NCBI GenBank assembly: GCA_944990035.1
Contig: CALYLX010000008.1
Coordinates: forward strand, 186,001 to 250,000
Source: Clitopilus passeckerianus
Lineage: Eukaryota > Basidiomycota > Agaricomycetes > Agaricales > Entolomataceae
Length of the DNA stretch: 64,000 nucleotides
Direction of reading: 5' to 3'
Shown piece after piece: positions 45,950 to 56,553 of the stretch. Position numbers and translations under genes: made by a program. The notes under the pieces were generated by a model, which saw nothing but the letters and a program-made list of their open reading frames with translations, searched no databases and was not told where the DNA came from. The stretch's first letter is position 1. Each line of letters starts with the position of its first letter.

Positions 45950-46432
45950 TGTGTGGGGTGCTGAAGTTCGGCTGTTGTTTCAAGGTAAACTACCTCTCCT
46001 TATAACATTCGTCACCTAACACCTTTTACTCAGCTGCGCGTATTCAGCTCACACGAATCTGAAATCTGAAATCTAGACGATCTCTTTCTACTTCCCGCAC
46101 CGGACATATCGCATCAAGATGAAACCGTTTCGTAAACGCGGCTTCTTCCCCGTGCCTTTTACCCTGATTATCGGGACTCTTCTGCCGAACCCATCCATAA
46201 TCTCGCATGGCCAGTTCTCCTTTCTCGACAAGTCCTTACGTCTTTAGATCTCTCACCTGTGTCAGGAGAGTACTGCGCGGAAACGGATCCGTGTGAGTGT
46301 CGTTTTATGCCCTTTTGATGAGTCCGGTACAAGGTCATAGGCTTACCTGAAGTGTCACAGAGGGAACTTAAAAAGGCTCGCGTCAGAGCCATTTTTGCTC
46401 ATCCCCAAATCGCCCCAAGGACTTGAGGCAAT
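45950..46432. promoter_or_regulatory. bidirectional promoter of small protein B and laccase 2
   Basis: 483 bp between divergent ATGs, nearly the same length as the 498 bp of the first module. A TATA-like ttataagg serves the minus direction (about 45998-46006). A TATA-like cttaaaaagg (about 46367-46377) lies about 60 bp before the laccase ATG. Confidence 0.6.
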
Positions 46433-48738
46433 ATGTTGTCTGCTGCATTCCTCGCTCTGTCTCTCGCCGCAGCTGCAAATGCTGCCATTGGACCGGTCAC
46501 GAACTTGGTCATTGTGAACAAGAACCTCGCTCCCGATGGTTTCACTCGTTCGTACGTATGGTACATTTGAGCAGCATATTCAGCTTCTAACATCTTTGCC
46601 CACAGTACCGTCGTTGCAGGACAGACTGCTGCCTCCGCTGCTTTCCCTGGTCCTCTGATCAAGGGAAACAAGGTAATCCGCATTCTGTACGAAGGTACTA
46701 GACACTTACTGACGATGCTATCCAGGGTGACAGATTCCAGCTGAATGTTCAAGATCAGCTCACTGACGGCACTATGTTGAAGAGTACCAGTATCGTAAGT
46801 TGATGAATTCGCTCAAGACACTCTGATATTCACACCACTCGGTTAGCATTGGCACGGTCTCTTCCAGAGGGGTTCTAGCTGGGCCGATGGACCTGTCGGC
46901 GTTAACCAATGCCCCATCGCACCTGGGAACTCCTTCCTCTACGACTTCAGGGTTCCCGATCAAGCAGGTACCTTCTGGTACCATTCTCATTACTGTAAGT
47001 TGAAGTCTCCGAGTCGTGTCCGACATGGACCAAACATATCCTGATCTTATTTTTCCAGCTACCCAGTACTGTGATGGCCTGCGCGGTGCTATGGTTGTTT
47101 ACGACCCTCAGGATCCTCATAAGTCTCGGTGAATATCATTCGAATCGGCCTACCCCGAATTTGACTTACTGACATTGTTTATAAATAGATACGACGTCGA
47201 TGATGGTAGATCTGCAACGTTTGCATACATTTTCTGATTACTGACCGGGTTTTAGATTCCACTGTCATCACACTCGCTGACTGGTACGAATATACTCTTA
47301 ACCCACCCGAAATCGGACTGACTTCTATCAACTCAGGTATCATACCGTCGCACCTTCGGCGGGTCTCGTCCCAGCCGCCGATGCCACCTTGATCAATGGT
47401 CTCGGGCGTCAGGCAGGCGGTGCCACCACTCCCCTGTCTATCATCAACGTCGTCCGTAATAGGCGCTATCGGTTCCGACTTGTCTCCATCTCATGTGACC
47501 CCAACTATACTTTCTCTATTGATGGGCATACCATGGTAAGCTGTCATAACTTTTCCTCGGAAACAGTCCGCTAACGCGATGTCCCGCAGACTATCATCGA
47601 GGTCGACGGTGTCAACCATCAGCCCTTGACGGTTGATCAAATTCAAATCTTCGCTGGCCAGCGTTATTCAGTTGTCGTCACTGCTAACCAGGCTGTGGGT
47701 AACTACTGGGTTCGCGCCGACCCCAACGTCGGGAGCACCGGGTTCACTGGCGGTATCAATTCGGCTATCCTCCGGTACCAGGGCGCTACAGTTGCTGATC
47801 CTACCACAACCTCGAGTGTCTCGAATCCTCTCGTTGAGGCCAACCTCCATCCTCTTACCAACCCTGGTGCTCCCGGTGGTTCGGCCCCTGCTGATGTCCC
47901 TCTCAACCTCGCTATCGCGTTCACATCGGCCCTCAAGTTCACAGTCAATGGGGCAACTTTCGTTCCTCCCACAGCCCCTGTTCTTCTCCAGATCATGAGT
48001 GGAGCTCGCACGGCTTCCCAAATGCTTCCTGCAGGCAGTGTCTACACGTTGCCTCCGAATAAGGTCATTGAGCTGTCCATCCCTGGAGGAGCTGTCGGAA
48101 GCCCCGTGAGTACCTATCTGGTGTACATTCTATTCCTTGTGCTCACCGTCTTCTCTCCAGCATCCTTTCCATCTTCACGGCGTGAGTACACTCCTTGGCA
48201 TCTCAGAAACCCCACTCAATTGTTTTCTCCCTTAGCATACCTTCGATGTTATCAGGAGCGCTGGCCAGACGACTCCCAACTACGCGAATCCCGTAAGTCT
48301 TTGAACTTGATGGTGCTTACGACGCTTCCCTGACCGCTCAACCCAGCCCCGCCGCGATGTCGTTAGCACCGGTGTTGCTGGGGACAATGTTACCATCCGT
48401 TTCAAGACTGACAACCCAGGCCCTTGGATTCTTCACTGGTGAGCTCAGGTTTTCACCCGCTTCTTCTACTTACGCTTACACAAATATCTCCAGCCACATT
48501 GACTGGCATTTGGAAATGTGAGTTCTCTTCATTAGAGGGCTGGATTGGATAGAGGCTGACTGATATCCTCCAGTGGTCTCGCCGTTGTCTTCGCTGAGGA
48601 TGCTGACACCCAGGGTACCGAAGATCAGCCCAGTAAGTCTTACGAACGTCCACAGCCTCCAAATTTACTCATTCGTATCTAGCTGCTTGGGATGACCTTT
48701 GCCCTATTTATGATGCCCTACCTTCAACCGACCTTTAG
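46433..48738 (+). CDS. laccase 2 (multicopper oxidase)
   Basis: Fifteen exons with 14 introns at the same positions as laccase 1; ATG at 46433; TAG at 48736-48738; about 520 residues. Signal peptide [17 protein letters not shown], then [19 protein letters not shown]. Signatures: L1 [19 protein letters not shown]2 [20 protein letters not shown]3 [16 protein letters not shown]4 GPWILHCHIDWHLEIGLAV. All copper ligands are present, and the axial position ten after the T1 Cys is Leu. The C-terminus reads [20 protein letters not shown]. The sequence is close to laccase 1 in every exon, and both have the same divergent small-protein gene, so the two modules arose by duplication of the whole module. 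The intact signal peptide implies secretion. Confidence 0.96.
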
Positions 48739-50330
48739 AGACTCCAACATCGGAAATTGAGATTCAAAGTAGCCACAACTCTATCTAAACGCAATAAGCT
48801 TCAAGTTATTATTATCTATTCATTATGGTCGAAAGTAGAAAGGTTTCTCGATAAATTTATTACTCAAATAGAAAATTCGAGTGGTTTTTGCCTTGCTCTT
48901 GGTCGTTCATTTGTGAGTCGAGTCGAATAAGTTCTGTATTTACTTCAACCACAGAGTGATCTGCCTTCGATTTTGAAGTTCGGCTCTCCGGCTCTTGCGG
49001 CCCGAAGGCTTGTTTGACCTTGCTTGGCTACGGCTTTCACGCGTTCGAACGTCGCAGCTCAAAGGATCCTCAGAGCTTTCATGTCGTTGTCAGTGTCAAA
49101 TCTTTTTCTTGCTTATAGCCATAGGAACTAATGACCTCTGCAGGAAATTTCTCAGAGATAAATGCAATAGGATTCATGGAAACGGACGCGAGACGGACAT
49201 CATGCAAATTCTTGACCAATTTAGGACTTTTTTTGCAAGATTTTCAAAGCTTGCAACTTCCCGAACCATTACCATAACCTTTTGGGACCCGGACCGGGAG
49301 CTGTCCAGATAGAAGACGGCCTGTTACGTGCATATGGAGCATCTTTTGGTTACGCACAAGAATGTGCCGTGTATCATTGTTTGAACGCACAGGCTTGCGA
49401 ATCAGATCATATCTGGTCCAAGCTTCAGGCAAAATGGAATGGATTTCCCTTTACATGGGAGCAGCTATAAGGCGCTCGGTTCCTCCCATAATGCTGTTAT
49501 ACTAACAGTAGGGATTTGTCTGGCCGACCTTTATGAAGACGAGGCCCACCTGCCCTCTCAAACAGGTATGCGTTGTTGCAAACTTCTCTTGTCTAAACCA
49601 GCTGATGCCTGTGCTATCAGCCGACCTTTAGTTCTCTGGACGTTCTACCTCGCTTCTATTTGGTGTCCTTCCTGGCAGGACTGCAGTTTTGCGTCCCGTA
49701 ATCGTTCGCGCTATGCGGAAGACTACGGGTTAACATCCAAGACATCCTTTCATCGCAAGTCTGCTCTTTTAATCGTGCAGCCAAGTTGTTCTGACATTTC
49801 CGTGATTTTTCAGGTCAGATTTGCCCACAAATTAAACGGCAATTCTCTATATGGGGGACAAGGCAATGCATTATGACCACCTTGGGTGCCTTCGAAAGCC
49901 GAGGTGAGCATACCAGGAACTGGCTGAGCAATCTCTGTTCAGGCTTGCACCGCCATAAAAGTGGCTAGGCTCCTGATAGGGAACCGTAAGCGTACATCCA
50001 TGCCCACGTCGTCTGAGGCTTCTCTAACCTTGGCATTTAGTGATCCGCTCAGGCACCTCTTTCTTCTCTTCGCCTTGATTTGGAAGATGGCGTATAAAGC
50101 TGGAGATTGCTCGACCGTGGTCGTGAATTTTGCCTCCTTGCCTCCTTCAGCTCAGCCTCCCCCTATTCCATCCCGGAGCTTGACAATCTGCGCTCGTCGT
50201 CATCGCAAATTTCGAGAGGAGGCTGGCATTTACGCTCCAGCTAAAAAGCTCCTAACCTGTTCTCCCCTTTCTTGGCTGACATATAAACTGCCTCGCTTTC
50301 TCTTCCCACTCTTTGCGCTTTACCACCACC
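48739..50330. other. 1.6 kb upstream region of laccase 3, no partner gene
   Basis: Searched on both strands for the small-protein core and its splice pattern; nothing like it was seen. A plus-strand frame at 49439-49876 (145 codons) has no domain or start context. A TATA-like atataaac lies at about 50281, 50 bp before the laccase ATG, and gcgtataaagc lies at about 50091. Confidence 0.45.
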
Positions 50331-52351
50331 ATGCTTTCGTTAACTTTCCTTGCTTTGTCCCTTGCTCTCTCTGCTTCTGCTGCTATCGGGCCCAAAACCG
50401 ATCTCTTCATCGTGAATCAACATGTAGCCCCAGATGGCTTTCGAAGATCGTGAGTTGGACCATGTATGCCCATCTTCCCTACGCTCACATACTTGCCAGG
50501 GCCGTACTTGCGGGCGCTACACCTGATGAGCCTACATTTCCCGGACCTCTTATAACTGGCTTTAAGGTATGCAAAGTTGCACCACATCGCCTAGGGCTCG
50601 ACTTACCATTGATGACAGGGCGATAAATTTGAGATCAACGTTGTAGACCAACTTTACGACCCTTCTATGGAACGAAGTACAAGCATTGTAAGCTTTCGTA
50701 TCTGCATCTCGTAACACTCGCTGATCAGTTGTCCCTAGCATTGGCATGGACTGTTCCAGAAAGATTCGAATTGGGCTGACGGTGTCGCCGACGTAACCCA
50801 ATGCCCAATTGCTCCCGGCCATTCCTTCCTGTATCAATTCCATGCAACTGATCAAGCCGGAACTTTTTGGTACCATTCACATCTATGTAAGTTCTTCGCC
50901 GTCGAAGAAGCTTTCAGTGACTGACCCGTCCTTCCAGCGACTCAGTACTGTGATGGACTCCGGGGCCCAATGGTGGTATATGACAAGAACGATCCTCATG
51001 GTCATCTATACGACGTGGACGATGGTGAGGTGGAACCCCTAACCCCTCAAACCTTGGCTGACATCTCTTCAGAGTCAACTGTTATCACCCTCGCCGACTG
51101 GTACCACGTTCCTGCCCCAAGTGCTGGGCGTCGGCCATTCACCAACTCTACGCTCATCAACGGATACGGACGAGTTGACAATGGAACTACCCCTCTCGCG
51201 GTCATCAACGTTGAGCAAGGCAAACGATATCGCTTCAGGCTCATCAACATTGGCTGCGACCCGAACTGGACCTTCTTCGTAGACCATCACGACATGACGG
51301 TGATTGAAGTTGACGGCGAGAACCACCAGCCATTAAAGGTGGACTCGATTCAAATCTTCGCCGCCCAACGCTATTCCTTCGTCCTCAATGCCAACCAACC
51401 CATCGGCAACTATTGGATTCGGGCCAATCCCAATGCTGAGAGCGGTGCTCCAGTGGACTTCGCGAACGGTATCAACTCAGCCATCCTCCGATACAAGGGC
51501 GCTCCAGATACACATCCAGTCACCTCTTCCGAGAGACGCAAGCACCTGAAGGAAACCGACCTCGTTCCCTTGACCAATCCTGGAGCCGTTGGAGGAAACA
51601 ATCCGCCTGATATCGCCATCAACTTGGGTATCTTCTTGAACATGTCGGCCGGCATCTTTACCATCAACGACCACCACTTCAATCGCCCCAATCTTCCTGT
51701 TCTTCTTCAAATTCTCAGCCGAAGCCAACCTGCTCAGGACCTGCTCCCCATGGGAAGCGTTTACACATTGCCGCGGAACAAGATTGTTGAGCTTAGCATC
51801 CCCGGAGGATCGACTGGCACTCCTGTATGTTTTAATCCTCTTAAATCCTCACGCGTTCACTTTACTAACCGCTATTTTTAGCATCCTTTCCATCTTCATG
51901 GAGTAAGCTTAACAAATCGTCTTCGTAGAAACCATTACCTACTTTCATCCTCTAGCACGTTTTCGACGTCATAAGGAGCGCAGGGAGCGACGTTTACAAT
52001 TATGATAATCCGCCTCGTCGAGACGTCGTTTCTATCGGAGGTCCTGCCGACAACGTCACAATTCGATTCAAGACGGATAATCCAGGCCCCTGGTTCTTCC
52101 ACTGGTATGTCTCCTATTCAAAATCGCCTTACTTTCTACTAAAGTATACTCTCTTCTCAGTCACATCGATTGGCATCTCGAGATGTAAGTTACCACTGCA
52201 GTTTCGAATTACATTGTCTAACAATGCTACCAGGGGTCTCGCTGTTGTTTTCGCTGAGGAGCCTTCAGAGCTTCAGAAACAACAAGCACCTCCTCCGGAA
52301 TGGGATGAACTCTGCAAGATTTACGATGCTCTGCCCAAGGATGAACAGTAG
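50331..52351 (+). CDS. laccase 3 (multicopper oxidase), reduced intron number
   Basis: ATG at 50331, TAG at 52349-52351, about 525 residues, only 9 introns against 14 in laccases 1 and 2. Signal peptide [17 protein letters not shown]. Signatures: L1 [19 protein letters not shown]2 [20 protein letters not shown]3 [16 protein letters not shown]4 [19 protein letters not shown]; all copper ligands are present, axial Leu. It differs from the pair by a longer, more polar C-terminus ([20 protein letters not shown] and a KDEQ end) and lacks a small divergent partner. It is therefore an older paralogue or a different branch of the family that joined the cluster. Secreted phenol oxidase role from family knowledge. 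Confidence 0.95.
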
Positions 52352-52656
52352 TAGTCTTCTGGGTTGATTTTGCGCCTTTGTCTTTTTATCCTGGCCTTTT
52401 TTACGTCGATTCCCCACGTTTCCTCTTGCTTGTTCATCGCTTTCTACCCTTGCTCTTTGCCATAATCCATACCCCGATACCATATACATAATACCTATTT
52501 AATTACTCGAAATAATATACTCGGATCAGCATCATTTCCGAACTGTCGAAGTGCTCGTGCCCAAACAAGCTGATCTGGCTTGACTTCTCCCAGGCATTAC
52601 AGCTTCCCCCCCCCTACCGGTGGCCCATCCATTCTCTTACCACGCTACATTCCCAG

Positions 52657-54258
52657 ATGAGCGGAGAAATCCCTGAACACGCCATCGATCCTCTCAGGAC
52701 AGAGGAAGATCAGACGGTATCTGCAGTAGCACCTATCTTGAAGCTTCCCAACGAAATCATGGAAGCCATCTTCTTAATGATCGCGACGGATGCAGACGAA
52801 GACTTTGATCTCCGTGGCTTATTTATTCAAATCGCCTCTCAGGTTTGCAGATCCTGGAGAACAGTCGCCTTGAGCTACGCGGACCTGTGGAATCTAACCA
52901 TAGATTATGACACTGATCCCCTCCCATGGATCGATCACCTCTTACAACGAACTTCGCCTTCGTTGATTGATTTTGGAACCTGGGACCAACCTGCATGTGC
53001 CACCAATATCAGAGACCGTATTGTTAATCGTGGAGGGGTTTTCGAGCTAGTGCTTCGTCACGCAGAGAGGTTCAGAAGTGTGAATCTCAGGCAAATCACC
53101 CAAGCAAATTGGGAATTTTTGAACCATAACTTTCTCAATAGCCCCAAACCGAACCTTTCTTATCTCCGCCTTTCGGCTTCTACGTACTACACGCACAAGA
53201 GTCCACTTTTCCTCAGTAACCAGGTGCCCCAATTGCGAAGCATATACCTCCATAATGTCTTTGTTGACATTCATTCATTCCCAATGACCCCACGCCTCGA
53301 AGAGCTTAGCATCCAAACATCGAAGCGATTCGACTCTCCACCTTTATCAGAGTGGCTCAAGCTCTTGAAAAGGATGGCATCTCTGCGCTACTTCAGCCTA
53401 AAAGACTCCTTATCCAAAGTTGATGAGGCATTGGATTTTTCGGATGTAGTTCATCTCCCCAAACTCCAGCTACTATGTCTCGACGGACCAGCAAACAAGT
53501 CCAATCACCTGATAGGGTCCCTATCCCTTCCCCCAAGCTGCGGCTTTATGATTCGTTCAGACGAACCGGTCGGGCGAGAAGACCAGCAGAAACTACAGGA
53601 CCTCATTCGGACTTCGGTCGAGCGATGGAGGCCCAACGTACAGAGTAGGGCATTCCAGGCGGCTTACCAGCACCGTAGCCCGTCCATCGTCTGCATTGGC
53701 AATGTGTGCCTTGACGAGACCCTGGAGTTCAAAGAAACCATTGAATATGTTTATCGGACAACAAACTTTATTGAGGAGTCGGAGCCCCCTTTGTTCTTGG
53801 AGCTCAGAATCGTCGACGGCGCCAACTGGTTTACCTCCACCTTTCACCTTTTTCAAAACATTTTCTCGACAGCGACCTCTCTGAGAATCTGGATTGAAGC
53901 TGACACTGCCTATGGGACCACACTATTGGACGGATTGTCGGGGCAGCTACGATGTTTCGAGAAGCTGAAAGTTCTGGAAATATTCGACGGCGGATTCAAC
54001 ATACTCCTGGGAGCCATCAGGCGAGCGTCGCCTTCCCACAGTGAACCCATACTGTTCCCATCTCTAGAAACAATACAGCTGGTGACTGACAAATGGTACC
54101 TTCTTGAACCCATCCAGGCGTTGGAGGAAATCACCAGCTTCCTTAGATGGAGGAGGGAGAGGGGTTATGCAATCAAGTTTATGGACATTTCTAAAAGCAT
54201 ACGTGAAGAAAACGTAACTAGTGAGTACAGAGAACTAGTAGGCCACCCACCTAGGTAA
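52657..54258 (+). CDS. F-box protein 1
   Basis: Single exon of 533 codons with ATG at 52657. The F-box is LKLPNEIMEAIFLMIATDAD then SQVCRSWRTVALSYADLW (about residues 25-75), the motif that binds Skp1 in SCF ubiquitin ligases. The rest is a leucine-rich alpha/beta body with repeated L-x2-L patterns, e.g. PQLRSIYLHNVFVDIHSFP, LQLLCLDGPANKS and FEKLKVLEIFDGGFN, typical of the large mushroom F-box families. There is no signal peptide. The tail GYAIKFMDISKSIRE parallels the other two genes. It is more distant from genes 2 and 3 than they are from each other. Substrate unknown. Confidence 0.85.
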   Translation: MSGEIPEHAIDPLRTEEDQTVSAVAPILKLPNEIMEAIFLMIATDADEDFDLRGLFIQIASQVCRSWRTVALSYADLWNLTIDYDTDPLPWIDHLLQRTSPSLIDFGTWDQPACATNIRDRIVNRGGVFELVLRHAERFRSVNLRQITQANWEFLNHNFLNSPKPNLSYLRLSASTYYTHKSPLFLSNQVPQLRSIYLHNVFVDIHSFPMTPRLEELSIQTSKRFDSPPLSEWLKLLKRMASLRYFSLKDSLSKVDEALDFSDVVHLPKLQLLCLDGPANKSNHLIGSLSLPPSCGFMIRSDEPVGREDQQKLQDLIRTSVERWRPNVQSRAFQAAYQHRSPSIVCIGNVCLDETLEFKETIEYVYRTTNFIEESEPPLFLELRIVDGANWFTSTFHLFQNIFSTATSLRIWIEADTAYGTTLLDGLSGQLRCFEKLKVLEIFDGGFNILLGAIRRASPSHSEPILFPSLETIQLVTDKWYLLEPIQALEEITSFLRWRRERGYAIKFMDISKSIREENVTSEYRELVGHPPR

Positions 54259-54543
54259 ACTGCGTCGCAGTCCAGATACGAAGGGGAGAAACCTTGAAGA
54301 TTTGTGTCCGATTTGTAAAGGATATCCCAGATAGGAAAGCCAGAAATTCAGCAGTTTTCGTACTGGACAGAGCTTGAACGGGAGCTAACTTAGGCAACTT
54401 GAGCTCAGGTTACCCAGAATCTAGAGGGCCTGGGCCCGATATGCGACTCGACTCAGCTGATCGTGCGATCAATGCCAGCTGATGTCAATGGTCGCTGTAG
54501 CACTGTCACTAAGATTGCTAACTCTCCCTTAACCATTGCCACT

Positions 54544-56274
54544 ATGTCAACTACGATGGAGGATTATACCTCCATCTCGCAGACTACCAACTCTGATCTA
54601 CAAGAGAGTATCACTCCCAAGACAGGCAGCGAATCCCAACTCCAATGCAACCTGCCAGAGGATGTCCTTCGCAGCATCTTCCTACTGAACACAGACAAGG
54701 ATATCCCAGAATATCGTCGAACCACCTTTGCCTGCTCACAGGTCTGCAGAGCATGGAGGAATGCTTCTCTTGGATACGGTATCCTCTGGGCCCGCATAAT
54801 AGACTTCCAACACGACCCACTCCCTCGCCTCGAGAAGCTCTTAGATCGCTCGTTCCCTTCCCCTATCGATCTCGGAAGAAAGGGTAATGTTATCGATATA
54901 GCCCTCAAAAGGGGGTCGGATATCAGCGAGTCTGCTGTCTATCTCGACCTGCTCTTCAAGCATAGGACACGATGGCGCGACGTAAACCTGGTGTGGGAAG
55001 GCGACGCAGTGCAAGAATATAAGAAATATGAGTCCGAATTCCTTCTTCAGCCCGCACCGAATGTCCGGTTCCTTGGCTTGGAGCAGTACCCACAAAGCCT
55101 CCTCTCAAGCCCTCTGTTTAGTGGGGATGCCCCTTGCCTTCGATCCCTCCAATTATGGGGTGCATTCCCAGATTTGGACCCCTTCATTGTGATAGGGAGT
55201 AGGCTTCAGGAACTTGTGGTGAAGTGTAGCGCAAACCCTCAAACCATGAACCCTGCCCCAACTCTTCAGCAATGGCTGAGGTTCCTCGACACCACCCCAA
55301 ACTTGCGGCTTCTGACTCTTGAAAACTCGATCTCCGAATCTGTTGGCCACTTCCAGGTGACGAATATTGTCACATTGGCCAAGTTAGAGTTACTCGGCCT
55401 AGGTGCATCCCCGACATTGTGCAGCAGCTTGTTGGACAATTTGTCCATTCCGTCAAGCTGTGGTCTCATCCTACGATCCGATGATGTTGATCCGGGACCT
55501 GACGGGCCTCATATACTGAAGATGGTCAGGCAGAGAGTGGGAGGATGGACAAAAACAGCCCTGAAGCGCTCATTGCATGCACAATTTGTGGAGCACCACA
55601 CTTTCATCTTCTTCAGGAACCTCCCACTGGACGAGACTCTGACTCTCAGCTTAGTGGTTGAGGAATTGTGGGAAGGGCGTTCTACTCCAGCTGATCCACC
55701 CTTAGTTGTTCGTCTTGGAACGCATTCCCTCACGCCGCAGAGAGCTTTGGAATTGTTCACTTCCTTGTTCGCATTGTTCGAAGACACTTTCCCTACAACC
55801 ACCTTTTTAGAACTGTGGATCGAGGAATATCGTTCTATGAGCCGACAGGCATTTCCGCCCTTGCTACCAGGACTTCATAAACTCAACAGCCTGGAAACCC
55901 TTGAGATTTTCGACAAATCATACGAACACTTCTTCCCACTTTTCAAGCAAACGCAACACCACTCTACAGTCCCTCTCCCTGCGCTGCAAATAATCCGATT
56001 CGTATCAAGATGGATGGGAAAGCTCAGACTGAGCGACGCGTCTGCAATTGAGTCCTTCCTCCGATGGCGCAAGGAACAAGGTTTCCCTATCCCTACCATT
56101 GATGTTTACGAGAGCTTGCCGGAGTCGGTCATCGATGAATCACACCTCCGAGAGGTGGTGAAAATAGCTGATCCAATTTACTGGGAATTCAAGTACGGCT
56201 GTAATACAGACGAAGAGCCTCTTTCAAGTTCAGACGACGAAGAGGAATATGATACTGGGGAGGCACGCACCTAA
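54544..56274 (+). CDS. F-box protein 2
   Basis: Single exon. The ATG at 54544 (MSTTMEDYTSISQ) is chosen because gene 3 begins alike (MSTQTIDHNF); an ATG at 54472 is in frame upstream. About 576 residues. F-box: NLPEDVLRSIFLLNTDKD then ACSQVCRAWRNASLGYGILW. The body repeats leucine-rich units (VRFLGLEQYPQSLLSSPLF, LRSLQLWGAFPDLDPF, LRLLTLENSISESVG). A near-identical architecture recurs in gene 3, including KTALKRSLHAQFVE, SLETLEIFDKSYEHFFPLF and ASAIESFLRWRKEQGFPIP. It ends in an acidic tail absent from gene 3. Probable SCF substrate receptor; substrate unknown. Confidence 0.85.
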   Translation: MSTTMEDYTSISQTTNSDLQESITPKTGSESQLQCNLPEDVLRSIFLLNTDKDIPEYRRTTFACSQVCRAWRNASLGYGILWARIIDFQHDPLPRLEKLLDRSFPSPIDLGRKGNVIDIALKRGSDISESAVYLDLLFKHRTRWRDVNLVWEGDAVQEYKKYESEFLLQPAPNVRFLGLEQYPQSLLSSPLFSGDAPCLRSLQLWGAFPDLDPFIVIGSRLQELVVKCSANPQTMNPAPTLQQWLRFLDTTPNLRLLTLENSISESVGHFQVTNIVTLAKLELLGLGASPTLCSSLLDNLSIPSSCGLILRSDDVDPGPDGPHILKMVRQRVGGWTKTALKRSLHAQFVEHHTFIFFRNLPLDETLTLSLVVEELWEGRSTPADPPLVVRLGTHSLTPQRALELFTSLFALFEDTFPTTTFLELWIEEYRSMSRQAFPPLLPGLHKLNSLETLEIFDKSYEHFFPLFKQTQHHSTVPLPALQIIRFVSRWMGKLRLSDASAIESFLRWRKEQGFPIPTIDVYESLPESVIDESHLREVVKIADPIYWEFKYGCNTDEEPLSSSDDEEEYDTGEART

Positions 56275-56553
56275 GGAAGGAGAAGAGGTGGTAAAGACGT
56301 ATACCGTATACTTTTCTTCAGCCGTTAATATTACTACCCAAATGACAACTCTTCTCGAGTATATTCTTGTTTTTGCTATCGACCGATGTTTCAAGGAGAG
56401 CCTTCGAAGGGTGACACTTGAGAATAGATGTTCAAGCTCGACGTAGTTTGTTCCTTGAGCTTGTCCAAGTATGGGCGCCAAACAGTCCCCTGATCGGGTA
56501 TACACTGATAAGCGCGCTGAAACTGAAGGGATGATAACTCTCCTTTGACCATC

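Noticed and set aside
48739..50330. A third copy of the small secreted-protein gene beside laccase 3
   Set aside because: No core motif or matching splice signals were found on either strand.
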